From an uncultured Rhizobium sp. (GTDB taxonomy: Bacteria > Pseudomonadota > Alphaproteobacteria > Rhizobiales > Rhizobiaceae): DNA of 64,000 bases. Below the pieces are notes generated by a model. The model ran no database searches. It saw only the letters and a list, made by a program, of their open reading frames with translations, and had not been told where the DNA came from. This document shows positions 16,502 through 27,571 of this stretch, piece after piece. Each line of letters begins with the position of its first letter. The first letter of the stretch is position 1. Location of the stretch: NCBI GenBank assembly GCA_945952415.1, contig CAMFIF010000013.1, forward strand, positions 1-64,000, in the 5' to 3' direction. The position numbers were made by a program, and so were the translations under genes.

Positions 16502-17527
16502 ATGGCGTCAAAAGCGGACGGGGAGCAATCCCGGCCCGGGGAGGAGGCTGCGCGCCACATCCCGGTCATGCTGGCGGAGGTGCTGGAGGCACTTCAGCCC
16601 GCGGCAGGCAAGATCATTCTCGACGGCACCTTCGGGGCGGGCGGCTACACCGCGGCGATCCTCGGTGCGGGGGCGCAGGTAATCGCGCTCGATCGCGATC
16701 CGACCGCCATTGCCGGCGGCCAGGCTCTGGTTGCCGCCCATCAAGGCAGGCTTCATCTCATCCAGTCGGAATTTTCGCGGCTTCTGGACCATGCGCCCGA
16801 AGGTGGCCTCGATGGCGTCGTCCTCGATATCGGCGTCTCCTCGATGCAGATCGACGAGGCAGAGCGGGGCTTTTCTTTCCAGAAGAACGGGCCGCTCGAC
16901 ATGCGCATGTCCGGAGCCGGCGTTTCCGCGGCGGATGTGGTCAATCGCGCCAAGGTCTCCGATCTCATCCGCATCTTCGGCTTTCTCGGCGAGGAAAAGC
17001 AGGCGGGCCGCATTGCGCGCGCCATCGAGAAGCGCCGCGAGCGGGAGCCCTTCACCACCACGCGCGACCTTGCCAACCTCATCGAACTCACCACGCCCCG
17101 CAAGGCAAAGGACAAGATCCATCCCGCGACGCGGGTCTTCCAGGCGCTGCGCATCTTCGTCAATGACGAACTCGGCGAACTCGGCCGGGCGCTTCTGGCG
17201 GCAGAGCGGGCGCTGAAGCCCGGCGGCCGGCTTGTCGTCGTGACCTTCCACTCGCTCGAAGACCGCATGGTCAAGAAGTTTTTCGCCGACCGGTCGGGCA
17301 AGGCGGCGGGTTCGCGCCACATGCCGATGATCGAGGATCGCCCGGCGATCTTCGCGCCCGTGGGCAAGGGCCTGGTTGCGGCTGGCGATGCGGAGGCCGA
17401 GGTCAATCCGCGGGCCCGTTCCGCCAAGCTTCGGGCGGGCATCCGCACGGAGGCGTCCGCCGGCAAGGCGGATCTTTCCCTCTTCGACCTGCCGTCGCTT
17501 GCGGCGCTTGAAAAGCTCGGAGGCTGA
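16502..17527 (+). CDS. rsmH: 16S rRNA m4C1402 methyltransferase RsmH
   Basis: A 341-residue SAM-dependent methyltransferase that N4-methylates C1402 of 16S rRNA. Evidence: [14 protein letters not shown] at the N terminus, the SAM loop [34 protein letters not shown], and near the C terminus [15 protein letters not shown] and [11 protein letters not shown] much longer frame opens upstream through mraZ, but homology begins at this ATG. The family position between mraZ and ftsL is conserved in most bacteria. Confidence 0.95.
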   Translation: MASKADGEQSRPGEEAARHIPVMLAEVLEALQPAAGKIILDGTFGAGGYTAAILGAGAQVIALDRDPTAIAGGQALVAAHQGRLHLIQSEFSRLLDHAPEGGLDGVVLDIGVSSMQIDEAERGFSFQKNGPLDMRMSGAGVSAADVVNRAKVSDLIRIFGFLGEEKQAGRIARAIEKRREREPFTTTRDLANLIELTTPRKAKDKIHPATRVFQALRIFVNDELGELGRALLAAERALKPGGRLVVVTFHSLEDRMVKKFFADRSGKAAGSRHMPMIEDRPAIFAPVGKGLVAAGDAEAEVNPRARSAKLRAGIRTEASAGKADLSLFDLPSLAALEKLGG

Positions 17528-17529
17528 CG

Positions 17530-18048
17530 ATGCTGAGGACGTTCGACATCATTCTCGTGGTCGTCATGACCGGCGCCGCCACCGTGACCTATTCGATCAA
17601 GCACCGGGCCGAGCTGAAGCTCGAGGAAGTGCGCAAGATCGAGGCGGATATCCGTCTCGAAAAGGATACGATCGATCTGCTCAAGGCGGACTGGGCGCTG
17701 CTCTCCCAGCCGAACCGGCTGCAGAAGCTCATCGATACCTATAATGCCGATCTGGCGCTGGTGCCGACTGCCTCCACCCAGCTTGCACGTCCCAACGAAC
17801 TGCCGATGCTGAAGGCCGACGTGCCGCCGCCGCCGGTGGATCCGAAAAAGGCCAAGGACGGCAAGACGAAAGGTGCGCCCGCGGAGCCCGGCCTGCCGGT
17901 GGCCTCCGCCAAGGCGAAGCCTGCCGCCGACGATGTGGCGGCGATCATTTCCGGCGCGCCACAGCCGGCTTCGCTTGAACAGGCTCCGGCAACCCCGGAC
18001 GCCGAATATGAAACCGACGTCATGTCAACCGGATCGGTGGAACAGTAA
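17530..18048 (+). CDS. ftsL: Cell division protein FtsL-like
   Basis: A 172-residue bitopic protein: a short N terminus, one membrane helix (FDIILVVVMTGAATVTYSI), a helical coiled-coil-like stretch (KLEEVRKIEADIRLEKDTIDL), and a long Pro/Ala/Lys-rich tail. The position between rsmH and ftsI, the topology and the LLSQPNRLQKL segment support FtsL, which bridges FtsB/FtsQ and FtsWI in the divisome. The tail makes it longer than gammaproteobacterial FtsL, as is typical in rhizobia. The stop is directly followed by the ftsI ATG. Confidence 0.85.
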   Translation: MLRTFDIILVVVMTGAATVTYSIKHRAELKLEEVRKIEADIRLEKDTIDLLKADWALLSQPNRLQKLIDTYNADLALVPTASTQLARPNELPMLKADVPPPPVDPKKAKDGKTKGAPAEPGLPVASAKAKPAADDVAAIISGAPQPASLEQAPATPDAEYETDVMSTGSVEQ

Positions 18049-19782
18049 ATGTCTTTTCTCTCCCGCATCATGGTGGTCAAGAGCAAGGCGCATTTCTCGG
18101 CGGGCGGCAGCCGCGCGCCCGAAGCCTTCGAGGGAGCCCGCAAGAAGAAGCAGAACCAGACGCGCAGCCGTCTGGTGATCATGATGGGTGCCTTCTTCCT
18201 CGCCTATGGCGTCATCGGCGGGCGTCTCGTGCAGTTCGGCATCACCTCTCCGGAAGAGGTATCGGCCATCCCGCCGGCGGATCGGCTGATGGCCTCCCGG
18301 CCCGACATTCTCGACCGCAACGGCGAGGTGCTGGCGACCGATGTGCGCACCGTTTCGCTTTATGCCGAGCCGCACAAGATCGTCGACGTGGATGAGGCCG
18401 TCGAGCTCCTGAATTCGGTCCTGCCGGATCTCGACGTCAAGGGCACCTACAAGAAGCTTTCTTCCAAGTCCCATTTCCAGTGGCTGCGCCGGCAGCTGAC
18501 GCCGAAGCAGCAGAACCAGATCCTGGCGCTCGGTATTCCCGGCATCGGCTTCCGGCCGGAGAAGCGTCGCTTCTATCCTGGGGGCCCCACGGCGTCGCAC
18601 ATCATCGGCCATGTCAACATCGACAACCGCGGCATCGCCGGCATGGAGAAATATATCGACGGGCAGGGCCTGGCGGATCTCGCCGCCGTCGGCATGACCA
18701 GCAATGCGCCGCTCGAACCGGTGCGGCTGTCGCTCGACCTGCGCGTCCAGAACATCCTGCGCGAGGAACTGGTTTCCGCCAAGGATCGCTACAAGGCGCT
18801 CGCTGCCGGCGGCGTGGTCCTCAACATTCATACGGGCGAAGTGATCGCCATGTCCTCCATCCCGGATTACGATCCGAACAATCCGGTGGGCGCGCTCGAA
18901 AAGGACAATATGAACCGCATGTCGGCGGGCACCTTCGAAATGGGCTCGACCTTCAAGACATTCACCACCGCCATGGCGCTCGACAGCGGCAAGGTGAAGC
19001 TGACCGACAGCTTCGATGCCCGCAATTCGATCACCATCGGCGGCTTCACCATTCACGATTTTCACGCCAAGCACCGCATTCTCTCGGTGCCGGAAATCTT
19101 CATCTATTCCTCGAATGTGGGGACTGCCCGCATGGCCGATCTCGTCGGCATCGAGGCGCACAAGGCTTTTCTCACGCGGATGGGGCTGCTCACCCGCATG
19201 CATACCGAACTGCCGGAGGTGGCGACCCCGACCCAGCCGAAGGTTTGGAAGAAGATCAACTCCATCACCATTTCCTTCGGCCACGGCGTCTCGACCACCC
19301 CGCTGCAGACGGCGGTGGCGGCGGCAGCCCTGATGAACGGCGGCAAGCTCATTCCGCCGACCTTCCTGCCGCGCACCGAAGAACAGGCGGACCAGCTCGC
19401 CGAGCACGTGGTGAAGGAAAGCACGGTCGCGGACATGAAGACCCTCTTCCGCATGAATGTGACGAGCGGCTCCGGCAAGCAGGCCGAAGTGCCGGGCTTC
19501 GTCGTCGGCGGCAAGACGGGCACGGCGGAAAAGGTGGTGAACGGCCGCTACAGTTCCGACCAGCGCTTCAACGCCTTCCTCTCGGCATTCCCCATCGACA
19601 AGCCGGAATATATCGTGCTCGTGGTGGTGGACAATCCGCAGCCGGAAAAGCCGGGCGCGGGGGCAACCGCAGGCTCCAATGCCGCGCCGACCGTCGGCCG
19701 CATCATCAGCCGGACGGCCGCCCTTCTCGGCGTCAAGCCCAAGTTCGGGCCGGATGGAAATGCCTTGCTGATGTCTTATTGA
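18049..19782 (+). CDS. ftsI: Peptidoglycan transpeptidase FtsI (PBP3)
   Basis: A 577-residue class B penicillin-binding protein that crosslinks septal peptidoglycan. One N-terminal membrane anchor (LVIMMGAFFLAYGVIGG), a dimerisation domain with RPDILDRNGEVLATD, and a transpeptidase domain with the three active-site motifs: GSTFKTFT (SxxK), SSN in IYSSNVGTAR and KTGTAEK. It starts at the base after the ftsL stop, so it is translationally linked. The partner is FtsW, encoded downstream. Confidence 0.96.
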   Translation: MSFLSRIMVVKSKAHFSAGGSRAPEAFEGARKKKQNQTRSRLVIMMGAFFLAYGVIGGRLVQFGITSPEEVSAIPPADRLMASRPDILDRNGEVLATDVRTVSLYAEPHKIVDVDEAVELLNSVLPDLDVKGTYKKLSSKSHFQWLRRQLTPKQQNQILALGIPGIGFRPEKRRFYPGGPTASHIIGHVNIDNRGIAGMEKYIDGQGLADLAAVGMTSNAPLEPVRLSLDLRVQNILREELVSAKDRYKALAAGGVVLNIHTGEVIAMSSIPDYDPNNPVGALEKDNMNRMSAGTFEMGSTFKTFTTAMALDSGKVKLTDSFDARNSITIGGFTIHDFHAKHRILSVPEIFIYSSNVGTARMADLVGIEAHKAFLTRMGLLTRMHTELPEVATPTQPKVWKKINSITISFGHGVSTTPLQTAVAAAALMNGGKLIPPTFLPRTEEQADQLAEHVVKESTVADMKTLFRMNVTSGSGKQAEVPGFVVGGKTGTAEKVVNGRYSSDQRFNAFLSAFPIDKPEYIVLVVVDNPQPEKPGAGATAGSNAAPTVGRIISRTAALLGVKPKFGPDGNALLMSY

Positions 19783-19848
19783 ACCGTAGACAATCGCGGA
19801 GAACGATTCGGGTCCGAAATTGTCGTTCGGAACCTTCAAGCAAAAGAA

Positions 19849-21321
19849 ATGTGCATGGCGATGAAACTGAAAGACCTGTCCGGGAACGAATTTCCTGAAC
19901 TTCAGCCGCAACTCTCCGGCGCGGCCGGCGAGCTGACCGTGACGGGCCTCAGTGCCGACAGCCGGGAGATCCGGCCCGGCATGCTGTTCATTGCGCTTGC
20001 AGGCGTCAAGGCCGATGGCGCCCGCTATATCGACCAGGCGGTGGCCAATGGGGCCGTCGCGGTGGTGGCGGGCAGCGAGGCAAGCGCTTCCGTTCCCGTG
20101 CTCACCGTTTCCCAGCCGCGGCGTTTCCTTGCCCGCGCCGCCGCCCGCTTCTTCGGCCGCCAGCCAGAATGCATGGTGGCTGTGACCGGCACCGCCGGCA
20201 AGACCTCCGTCGCTTCCTTCACCCGGCAGATCTGGGCCCATGCCGGCCATGCGGCCGCGCAGATCGGCACCACGGGGGTGATCTCGCCGAAGCGCAACGA
20301 TTACGGTTCGCTGACGACGCCGGATCCGGTTTCGCTGCACCGCCTGCTTGCCGAACTTTCCGACGAAGGCGTGACCCATGCGGCGATGGAGGCTTCGAGC
20401 CACGGGCTCGACCAGTGCCGTCTCGACGGCGTTCGGCTTGCTGCAGGGGCTTTTACCAATCTCGGGCGCGACCACATGGATTATCATCCTGACATGGATG
20501 ATTACATGCGGGCGAAGATGCGCCTCTTTAGCGATCTTCTGCCGAAGGGCGCTCCCGCCATCATCTTCGCCGACGATCCCTGGACCGAAAGGGCGGTTGC
20601 TGCCGCCCGGGCCGCGAGGCTCGATGTGCGCACCGTCGGCCGGGCTGGCGATTATCTGTCCCTGAAGCGCGTCGAGCATTTCCGCCACAAGCAGGTGGCG
20701 GAGGTGCATGCGGGCGGGGAGATCTTCGAGGTGCACATTCCGCTCGCCGGCGATTTCCAGATCGCCAATGCGCTGGTCGCGGCCGGCCTTGCCATGTCGA
20801 CGGGCGTTCCGGCGGCGGTGGCCATGAAGGCGCTCGAAAAGCTGGAAGGCGCGTCCGGCCGGCTCGAACTCGTGGGCAAGACGCGGGATGGCGCGCTTGC
20901 CTATGTGGATTATGCCCACAAGCCGGAAGCGCTTGCCAATGTGCTGTCTTCCGTTCGTCCCTTTACCACCGGTCGGGTGATCGTGGTCTTCGGCTGCGGC
21001 GGCGACCGGGACAAGGGCAAGCGGCCGATCATGGGCGAGATCGCCACGCGGCTTGCCGATATCGCGATCGTGACCGACGACAATCCGCGCACGGAAGTCC
21101 CGGCGGTGATCCGCTCGGAAATCATGGCAGCGGCAAAGGGCGCCCGGGAAATCGGCGACCGTGCGGAGGCCATTCGCGCCGCCGTCGGCATGCTGCAGTC
21201 CGGCGACACGCTGATCGTCGCGGGCAAGGGACATGAGGAAGGCCAGACCATCGGCACGGAAACCTTCCCCTTCTCCGACCATGCGGAACTGCGCAAGGCA
21301 CTGGAGGCGCTGACGGCATGA
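19849..21321 (+). CDS. murE: UDP-MurNAc-Ala-Glu meso-DAP ligase MurE
   Basis: A 490-residue cytoplasmic Mur ligase that adds meso-diaminopimelate to UDP-MurNAc-L-Ala-D-Glu. Seen: [19 protein letters not shown], the ATP loop [39 protein letters not shown], and DNPRTEVP, whose DNPR motif marks meso-DAP rather than lysine use. The start is uncertain: ATG codons at 19849, 19855 and 19861 are all in frame and none has a strong ribosome site. The stop overlaps the murF start by ATGA. Confidence 0.95.
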   Translation: MCMAMKLKDLSGNEFPELQPQLSGAAGELTVTGLSADSREIRPGMLFIALAGVKADGARYIDQAVANGAVAVVAGSEASASVPVLTVSQPRRFLARAAARFFGRQPECMVAVTGTAGKTSVASFTRQIWAHAGHAAAQIGTTGVISPKRNDYGSLTTPDPVSLHRLLAELSDEGVTHAAMEASSHGLDQCRLDGVRLAAGAFTNLGRDHMDYHPDMDDYMRAKMRLFSDLLPKGAPAIIFADDPWTERAVAAARAARLDVRTVGRAGDYLSLKRVEHFRHKQVAEVHAGGEIFEVHIPLAGDFQIANALVAAGLAMSTGVPAAVAMKALEKLEGASGRLELVGKTRDGALAYVDYAHKPEALANVLSSVRPFTTGRVIVVFGCGGDRDKGKRPIMGEIATRLADIAIVTDDNPRTEVPAVIRSEIMAAAKGAREIGDRAEAIRAAVGMLQSGDTLIVAGKGHEEGQTIGTETFPFSDHAELRKALEALTA

Positions 21322-22751
21322 GGTTTCTCTGGACCACGGATGACATGATCAGGGCCATGCATGGCCGCCCGGTTGGCCAGCTGCCCGCAGGCATTACCGG
21401 CATTTCCATCGACAGCCGCTCGATTGCCGAAGGCGAAGCCTTCTTTGCGATCAAGGGCGACCGGGTGGATGGCCACAATTTCGCATCGATTGCGGTTGCG
21501 AATGGGGCGGCGCTCCTGGTCGTCAGCGAGGCCAAGCTTCCCGCACTCGGCCGGCTGACCGTGCCGATGATCGTGGTCGACGATGTGCTCGAGGCGCTCG
21601 GTCGTCTCGGCATGGCGGCGCGGGACCGCATCCATGGCAAGGTGATCGCCGTTACCGGATCGGTCGGCAAGACCACGACCAAGGAAATGCTGCGCCACGT
21701 GCTTTCGCCGTCGGGCAAGGTGCATGCCTCGGTCGCCTCCTTCAACAATCACTGGGGCGTGCCGCTGACGCTTGCCCGCATGCCCGAGGACACGGATTTT
21801 GGCGTGTTCGAAATCGGCATGAACCATTTCGACGAGATCCGCCCGCTGGTGAAGCTGGTGCGGCCCGATATCGCGCTGATCACCAATATCGGTGCGGCCC
21901 ATCTCGGCAATTTCTCGAGCCTCGACGATATCGCGCTGGCGAAATCGGAGATTTTCGAGGGGATCGTCTCCGGCGGCACGGCGCTCATCAACCGGGACAG
22001 TGCCCAGTTCGACATCATGGACCGGGCAGCCCATGCCGCAGGCATCGATCACGTGCTGACCTTCGGCGCGAATGCCCGGGCCGATTACCGGCTGGCGGAA
22101 TTCGACGGTTCGGCAAGCGGCTCCACGGTCTGGATGCAGGCGGGCGGGGCGACCCATGAAATTTCCATAGGCGCGCCGGGCCGTCATATTGCCGAAAATG
22201 CGGTCGCGGTGCTCGCTGTCGCCGAACGCGCCGGCGCCGACCTGGAATTGGCAAAGGCTGCCCTTGCCACGCTCAAGCCAGAGAAGGGCAGGGGTGCGCA
22301 GCACCGGCTGACCATTCCGGGCGGCACGATCACGCTGATCGACGAGAGCTACAATGCCAACCCGTCCTCCATGCGGGCGGCGATTGCCCTCCTCGCCGGC
22401 ACCGCGCCTTCGGGCGAGGGGCGGCGCATCGCCGTTCTCGGTGACATGCTGGAAATGGGCGAATTCTCCGCACAACTCCATGCCGACCTCGCCGATCCCC
22501 TGCGCCAGGGCGGCATCGATACGGTCTGGCTTGCCGGACCCGACATGGGTTATCTGCGCGAGGCGCTGACTGGACCCGTGGATGTGGAATACCGACAGAC
22601 CGTCGAGGATCTCATTCCCTTCGTGCTGACCTCCGTTCGCCCCGGCGACGTGCTGATGGTCAAGTCGTCCAAGGGCACGGGCTGCGGCCGGATCGTCGAT
22701 GCACTCATTCAACAATATCCCGCCGCATCGTCGCCGGGCGAAACCGCTTAA
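21318..22751 (+). CDS. murF: UDP-MurNAc-tripeptide D-Ala-D-Ala ligase MurF
   Basis: A 477-residue Mur ligase completing the pentapeptide with D-Ala-D-Ala. Motifs: [20 protein letters not shown], the ATP loop [58 protein letters not shown] and [10 protein letters not shown]. The start overlaps murE by four bases and mraY begins 14 bp after its stop. Confidence 0.96.
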   Translation: MRFLWTTDDMIRAMHGRPVGQLPAGITGISIDSRSIAEGEAFFAIKGDRVDGHNFASIAVANGAALLVVSEAKLPALGRLTVPMIVVDDVLEALGRLGMAARDRIHGKVIAVTGSVGKTTTKEMLRHVLSPSGKVHASVASFNNHWGVPLTLARMPEDTDFGVFEIGMNHFDEIRPLVKLVRPDIALITNIGAAHLGNFSSLDDIALAKSEIFEGIVSGGTALINRDSAQFDIMDRAAHAAGIDHVLTFGANARADYRLAEFDGSASGSTVWMQAGGATHEISIGAPGRHIAENAVAVLAVAERAGADLELAKAALATLKPEKGRGAQHRLTIPGGTITLIDESYNANPSSMRAAIALLAGTAPSGEGRRIAVLGDMLEMGEFSAQLHADLADPLRQGGIDTVWLAGPDMGYLREALTGPVDVEYRQTVEDLIPFVLTSVRPGDVLMVKSSKGTGCGRIVDALIQQYPAASSPGETA

Positions 22752-22765
22752 GAGGAAGGGCAAGG

Positions 22766-23866
22766 ATGCTCATCTGGCTCGTGCAACTGGAGGCCTATAT
22801 TCAGGCCTTCAACCTGTTCAAATACATCACCTTCCGGACGGGCGGAGCGCTTTTCACCTCCGCCCTTGTCGTATTCCTCTTCGGTCCGCGCATCATCGAT
22901 TCGCTTCGCATCCGGCAGGGCAAGGGGCAACCGATCCGCGCCGATGGCCCGCAAACCCACTTCAAGAAGGCGGGGACGCCCACCATGGGCGGCCTGATGA
23001 TTCTGGCCGGCATCGTCGTTTCCGCGCTGCTCTGGGCAGACCTCTCCAATGTCTATGTGGTCACCACGCTGCTCGTCACGCTCGGCTTCGGTGCCATCGG
23101 CTTTTATGACGATTATCTCAAGGTCACGAAGCAGAGCCATCTCGGTCTTTCCGGCAAGGCGCGCCTCGGCATCGAATTCGCGATTGCCGGCATTGCCGTC
23201 TATTTCATGATGCAGTCGGCCTATCATTCCGGTCCCCGCGGGCCGGAATTTGCGACTGCGGTGGCCTTCCCGTTCTTCAAGGACCTGTTCCTGCATCTTG
23301 GCATCTTCTTCGTCGTCTTCGGCGGCTTCGTGGTGGTGGCGGCCGGCAATGCGGTCAACCTCACCGACGGTCTCGACGGGCTTGCCATCGTGCCGGTCAT
23401 GATCGCCGCTGCCTGCTTCGGGGTGATTGCCTATCTGTCGGGCAATGCGGTCTTTGCCAATTACCTGCAGATCAATTTCGTACCGGGCACCGGGGAGCTT
23501 TCGGTCATCCTGGGCGCGGTGATCGGCGCGGGCCTCGGCTTCCTCTGGTTCAACGCGCCGCCGGCGGCAATCTTCATGGGCGATACGGGCTCGCTGGCGC
23601 TTGGCGGCTTGATCGGCTCCGTGGCCGTTGCCACCAAGCATGAGGTGGTCATGGTCATCATCGGCGGCCTCTTCGTCATGGAGACGCTCTCGGTCATCAT
23701 CCAGGTCGGCTTCTTCAAGATGACCGGCAAGCGCGTCTTCCTCATGGCGCCCATCCATCACCATTTCGAAAAGCTCGGCTGGACGGAAAGCCAGGTCGTG
23801 GTGCGGTTCTGGATCATCGCGGTCGTGCTCGGCATGATCGGCCTGTCCACGCTGAAGCTCCGGTAA
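22766..23866 (+). CDS. mraY: Phospho-MurNAc-pentapeptide translocase MraY
   Basis: A 366-residue integral membrane enzyme that transfers phospho-MurNAc-pentapeptide to undecaprenyl phosphate, forming lipid I. About ten membrane helices and the family signatures are seen: [25 protein letters not shown] (catalytic Asp pair), [25 protein letters not shown] and [22 protein letters not shown] ribosome site precedes the ATG. Confidence 0.97.
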   Translation: MLIWLVQLEAYIQAFNLFKYITFRTGGALFTSALVVFLFGPRIIDSLRIRQGKGQPIRADGPQTHFKKAGTPTMGGLMILAGIVVSALLWADLSNVYVVTTLLVTLGFGAIGFYDDYLKVTKQSHLGLSGKARLGIEFAIAGIAVYFMMQSAYHSGPRGPEFATAVAFPFFKDLFLHLGIFFVVFGGFVVVAAGNAVNLTDGLDGLAIVPVMIAAACFGVIAYLSGNAVFANYLQINFVPGTGELSVILGAVIGAGLGFLWFNAPPAAIFMGDTGSLALGGLIGSVAVATKHEVVMVIIGGLFVMETLSVIIQVGFFKMTGKRVFLMAPIHHHFEKLGWTESQVVVRFWIIAVVLGMIGLSTLKLR

Positions 23867-23870
23867 GCCC

Positions 23871-25265
23871 ATGATCCCGATTTCCACATTCAGCGGCAGG
23901 AAGGTGGCGCTCTTCGGGCTCGGCGGTTCGGGCCTTGCCACCGCCCGGGCGCTGGTCGCCGGCGGGGCGGATGTGCTCGCCTGGGACGACAATCCGGACA
24001 GTGTCGCCAAGGCTGCGGCGGCCGGCATTTCGACGGCGGATCTCAGAAACATCGACTGGCCGGCGCAGGCCGCCTTCGTGCTTTCACCCGGCGTGCCGCT
24101 CACCCATCCGAAGCCGCACTGGACCGTCGATCTGGCCCGAGCCGCGGGTGTGGAAATCATCGGCGATGTGGAGCTCTTCGTTCGGGAAAGGCGCGCTCTT
24201 TGCCCGGATTGCCCGATGATTGCGATCACCGGTACGAACGGCAAATCCACGACGACCGCCCTCATTGCCCATATCCTCACGTCTGCGGGTCGCGATACGC
24301 AGATGGGCGGCAATATCGGCACGGCGATCCTGACGCTCGCGCCGCCGACGGCCGGCCGCCATTACGTGATTGAGTGCTCGTCCTACCAGATCGATCTTGC
24401 CCCCACTCTCAATCCGACGGCGGGCATCCTCCTCAACCTCACGCCCGATCATCTCGACCGCCATGGCACCATGCAGCATTATGCGGACGTGAAGGAGCGC
24501 CTGGTTGCCGGAAGCGACGTCGCCATCATCGGTGTCGATGACAGCTATTCGGCGCTGATCGCCGACCGCATCGAGCAGGCGGGGCGGAAGGTCATGCGGA
24601 TCTCGCGCCGCCAGGCGCTGAAAGACGGTCTCTATGCCGAGGGCAGTGCCATTCTGAGGACTGAAGCCGGTGCGGCGAAGCCGCTTGCCGATCTTCTCGG
24701 CATCCAGACGCTTCGGGGCGGGCACAATGCCCAGAATGCGGCGGCGGCGATTGCCGCATGCCTCGCGGTCGGGCTCAGCGCCGAGGAGATCGGCGCCGGT
24801 CTCAAGACCTTCCCCGGCCTCAAGCATCGCATGCAGCCCGTCGCGCGGATCGGCCACACGGTCTTTGTCAATGACAGCAAGGCCACCAATGCGGATGCGG
24901 CGGCACCGGCGCTTTCGAGCTATGAGCGGATCTACTGGATTGCAGGCGGCCTGCCCAAGGCCGGCGGCATTACCAGCCTTGCGCCCTTCTTTCCACGGAT
25001 CGCCAAGGCCTATCTGATCGGCGAGGCGGCACCGGAATTTGCCGCTACGCTGGGCGAGGCGGTGCCTTACGAAATATCCGGCACGCTGGAGCGGGCCGTC
25101 GCGCATGCGGCGGCGGATGCGGCGGCGGACGGGCAGGCCAATGCGGTGATGCTCTCCCCGGCTTGCGCAAGCTTCGACCAGTACAAGAATTTCGAGGTCA
25201 GGGGCGACGCCTTCGTCGCCCATGTGGCGGCGCTCGCGGGCGTCACCATGCTGATCGCTTCCTGA
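23871..25265 (+). CDS. murD: UDP-MurNAc-L-Ala D-Glu ligase MurD
   Basis: A 464-residue Mur ligase adding D-glutamate. Seen: [17 protein letters not shown] (uracil-binding N domain), FVLSPGVP, the ATP loop [54 protein letters not shown] and [13 protein letters not shown]. It is four bases downstream of mraY. Confidence 0.96.
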   Translation: MIPISTFSGRKVALFGLGGSGLATARALVAGGADVLAWDDNPDSVAKAAAAGISTADLRNIDWPAQAAFVLSPGVPLTHPKPHWTVDLARAAGVEIIGDVELFVRERRALCPDCPMIAITGTNGKSTTTALIAHILTSAGRDTQMGGNIGTAILTLAPPTAGRHYVIECSSYQIDLAPTLNPTAGILLNLTPDHLDRHGTMQHYADVKERLVAGSDVAIIGVDDSYSALIADRIEQAGRKVMRISRRQALKDGLYAEGSAILRTEAGAAKPLADLLGIQTLRGGHNAQNAAAAIAACLAVGLSAEEIGAGLKTFPGLKHRMQPVARIGHTVFVNDSKATNADAAAPALSSYERIYWIAGGLPKAGGITSLAPFFPRIAKAYLIGEAAPEFAATLGEAVPYEISGTLERAVAHAAADAAADGQANAVMLSPACASFDQYKNFEVRGDAFVAHVAALAGVTMLIAS

Positions 25266-25279
25266 AGGGGGTAAGACAC

Positions 25280-26434
25280 ATGGTAAGCCGAGCGGAACGG
25301 GGACCGATTGCCGACTGGTTCTGGACCATCGACCGGTTTTTCCTTGCGACCTTCATCCTGCTGATGGGGATCGGGTTCATGCTTTCCTTCGCCGCCTCGC
25401 CGGCGGTGGCGGAGCGCATCAATCTGGAACCCTTCTTCTTCGTCAAGCGGCATGCGGCCTTCCTGCTGCCGGGCCTGGCGCTGATGGTGGGCCTTTCCTT
25501 TCTCACCCCCCGGCAGGTGCGGCGAACCGCCATTATCCTTCTCATCGTCTCGCTTGGCATGATGCTTCTGGCGCTGTTCTTCGGCCAGGAAGTGAAGGGC
25601 GCGCGGCGCTGGATCACCCTTGCGGGCATTTCCATCCAGCCCTCCGAATTCATGAAGCCTGCTTTCGTGGTGGTCTGCGCCTGGCTGTTTTCCGAACATG
25701 CCCGCCAGCCGGAAATTCCGGGCAATCTCTTCGCCATCATCCTTTTCGGCATCGTCGGGGCGCTGCTCGTGGCGCAGCCTGACCTCGGCCAGACGATCCT
25801 GACCAGCGCGGTCTGGGGCGGCATGTTCTTCATGGCCGGCATGCCCTGGCTGTGGATCATCGTGCTCGGCTCGCTCGGCGCCGGCGGCTTCGTCGCGGCC
25901 TATTACGTCTTCCCGCACGTGGCGGGCCGTGTCGACCGGTTCCTCACCGGCGAAGGCGACACGTTCCAGGTGGATACGGCGCGCGAAGCCATCATCCGCG
26001 GCAACTGGTATGGCCAGGGCCCGGGCGAAGGCGTGGTGAAGCGCATCATTCCCGACGCCCATACGGACTTCATCTTCTCCGTCGCTGCGGAGGAATTCGG
26101 CATCATCTTCTGCATGGTTCTGGTGGCCATCTTCGCCTTCGTGGTTCTGCGCGGCCTGCGCCATGCGTTCCGCGAGCAGAATGACTTCAACCGCTTTGCG
26201 GTCGCCGGCCTCGTCCTGCAATTCGGCATCCAGTCGATGATCAACATCGGCGTGAACCTGCAGCTCCTGCCCGCCAAGGGCATGACCCTGCCGCTGATTT
26301 CCTATGGCGGCTCCTCGATGCTCGCCATCTGCGTGACGGCCGGCTTCATTCTGGCGCTCACCCGTCATCGGCCGGAAAAGCGGGCGCTCGACCGCAGCCT
26401 GTTCCGCGCCGTGCAAGGCGTGCCGGCCGAATAA
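25280..26434 (+). CDS. ftsW: Septal glycosyltransferase FtsW
   Basis: A 384-residue SEDS-family membrane enzyme with about ten helices that polymerises lipid II at the septum with FtsI. Signatures: VKGARRWITLAG, SIQPSEFMKPAFVV, VAQPDLGQTIL (with the catalytic-site Asp), AHTDFIFSVAAEEFG, and MTLPLISYGGSSMLA. The frame is open far upstream, but ATG 25280 with AAGGGGG ahead of it gives the usual FtsW start. Fourteen bases separate it from murD. Confidence 0.95.
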   Translation: MVSRAERGPIADWFWTIDRFFLATFILLMGIGFMLSFAASPAVAERINLEPFFFVKRHAAFLLPGLALMVGLSFLTPRQVRRTAIILLIVSLGMMLLALFFGQEVKGARRWITLAGISIQPSEFMKPAFVVVCAWLFSEHARQPEIPGNLFAIILFGIVGALLVAQPDLGQTILTSAVWGGMFFMAGMPWLWIIVLGSLGAGGFVAAYYVFPHVAGRVDRFLTGEGDTFQVDTAREAIIRGNWYGQGPGEGVVKRIIPDAHTDFIFSVAAEEFGIIFCMVLVAIFAFVVLRGLRHAFREQNDFNRFAVAGLVLQFGIQSMINIGVNLQLLPAKGMTLPLISYGGSSMLAICVTAGFILALTRHRPEKRALDRSLFRAVQGVPAE

Positions 26435-26446
26435 GGATTCCCTTTC

Positions 26447-27571
26447 ATGAGCCAACCCCTCATTCTTCTCGCCGCCGGGGGAACCGGCGGCCATCTGTTT
26501 CCGGCCGAGGCGCTGGCCCATGCGCTGAAGGCTGAAGGCTATGCGGTGCATCTCGTGACCGACAGCCGTGCCGAGCGCTTTGCTGGCAAGTTTCCGGCCG
26601 ATGCGATCCATGTGGTGCCGTCGGCGACGATTGGCTCCAAGAACCCGGTGGCGATCGCCCGCGCACTCTGGCGGCTCTGGAGCGGCTACCGGGCGGCCCG
26701 CGCGCTGATCCGCCGGCTGAAGCCCCGCGCTGTCGTCGGTTTCGGCGGCTATCCCACGGTTCCGCCGTTGATGGCGGCAAGCGGGCTGAAGGTGCCGACG
26801 CTCATTCACGAACAGAATGCGGTGATGGGCCGGGCGAACCGGCTGCTCGCCTCCCGCGTCGATGCGATTGCCGGCGGCTTCCTGCCGGAAGGGACCGGCG
26901 ATTATGCCGGCAAGACGGTGGCGACCGGAAATCCCGTGCGTCCCGCCGTGCTCGCGGCTGCCGAGACGCCCTATCTCGCTTCGCAGGGGGATGAACCCTT
27001 CCATCTCGTCGTCTTCGGCGGTAGCCAGGGCGCGCAGTTCTTTTCCGCCGCTATCCCTGAAGCGGTGGCGCTTCTCGACCAGAGCCAGCGCCGGCGGCTG
27101 CGGCTGACCCAGCAGGCGCGCCCCGAGGACCAGCAGGCGGTGATCGAGCGCTATCAGGCGCTCGGCGTCGAAGCGCAGGTCTCTCCCTTCTTCGGCGACA
27201 TGGCGGAGCGGATCGCGCGCGCCCAGTTCCTGATCACCCGGTCCGGTGCTTCCACTGTGTCCGAAATTTCGGTGATCGGCCGGCCGGCGATCCTCGTTCC
27301 CTATCCGCACGCTCTCGACCACGACCAGGCGGCCAATGCCGCCCAGCTTTCGGCAAAGGGCGGGGCCAAGGTGATCCCGCAATCGCAGCTTTCGCCTGAA
27401 AAGCTAGCGGCTCTCATTCATGATGCGATGAACGAGCCGGAACGCATGGCGAAAATGGCCGCTGCGGCAAAAGCATCCGGCAAACCCGACGCGACCGGCT
27501 TGCTTGCCCGGCTGACCGGGTTTATTGCGGCAGGCAAGACGATGACGGAATTCAAGAGGACCACGACATGA
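26447..27571 (+). CDS. murG: UDP-GlcNAc transferase MurG
   Basis: A 374-residue GT-B glycosyltransferase at the inner face of the membrane that converts lipid I to lipid II. Seen: [58 protein letters not shown], and in the UDP-GlcNAc site [13 protein letters not shown] and [14 protein letters not shown]. The stop overlaps the murC start by ATGA. Confidence 0.96.
   Translation: MSQPLILLAAGGTGGHLFPAEALAHALKAEGYAVHLVTDSRAERFAGKFPADAIHVVPSATIGSKNPVAIARALWRLWSGYRAARALIRRLKPRAVVGFGGYPTVPPLMAASGLKVPTLIHEQNAVMGRANRLLASRVDAIAGGFLPEGTGDYAGKTVATGNPVRPAVLAAAETPYLASQGDEPFHLVVFGGSQGAQFFSAAIPEAVALLDQSQRRRLRLTQQARPEDQQAVIERYQALGVEAQVSPFFGDMAERIARAQFLITRSGASTVSEISVIGRPAILVPYPHALDHDQAANAAQLSAKGGAKVIPQSQLSPEKLAALIHDAMNEPERMAKMAAAAKASGKPDATGLLARLTGFIAAGKTMTEFKRTTT

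Noticed and set aside
18025..21282. Open frame of 1085 codons on the minus strand across ftsI and murE
   Set aside because: It is antisense to two certain genes and arises from GC-rich codon bias; its protein shows no domain and an odd His/Arg-rich composition.
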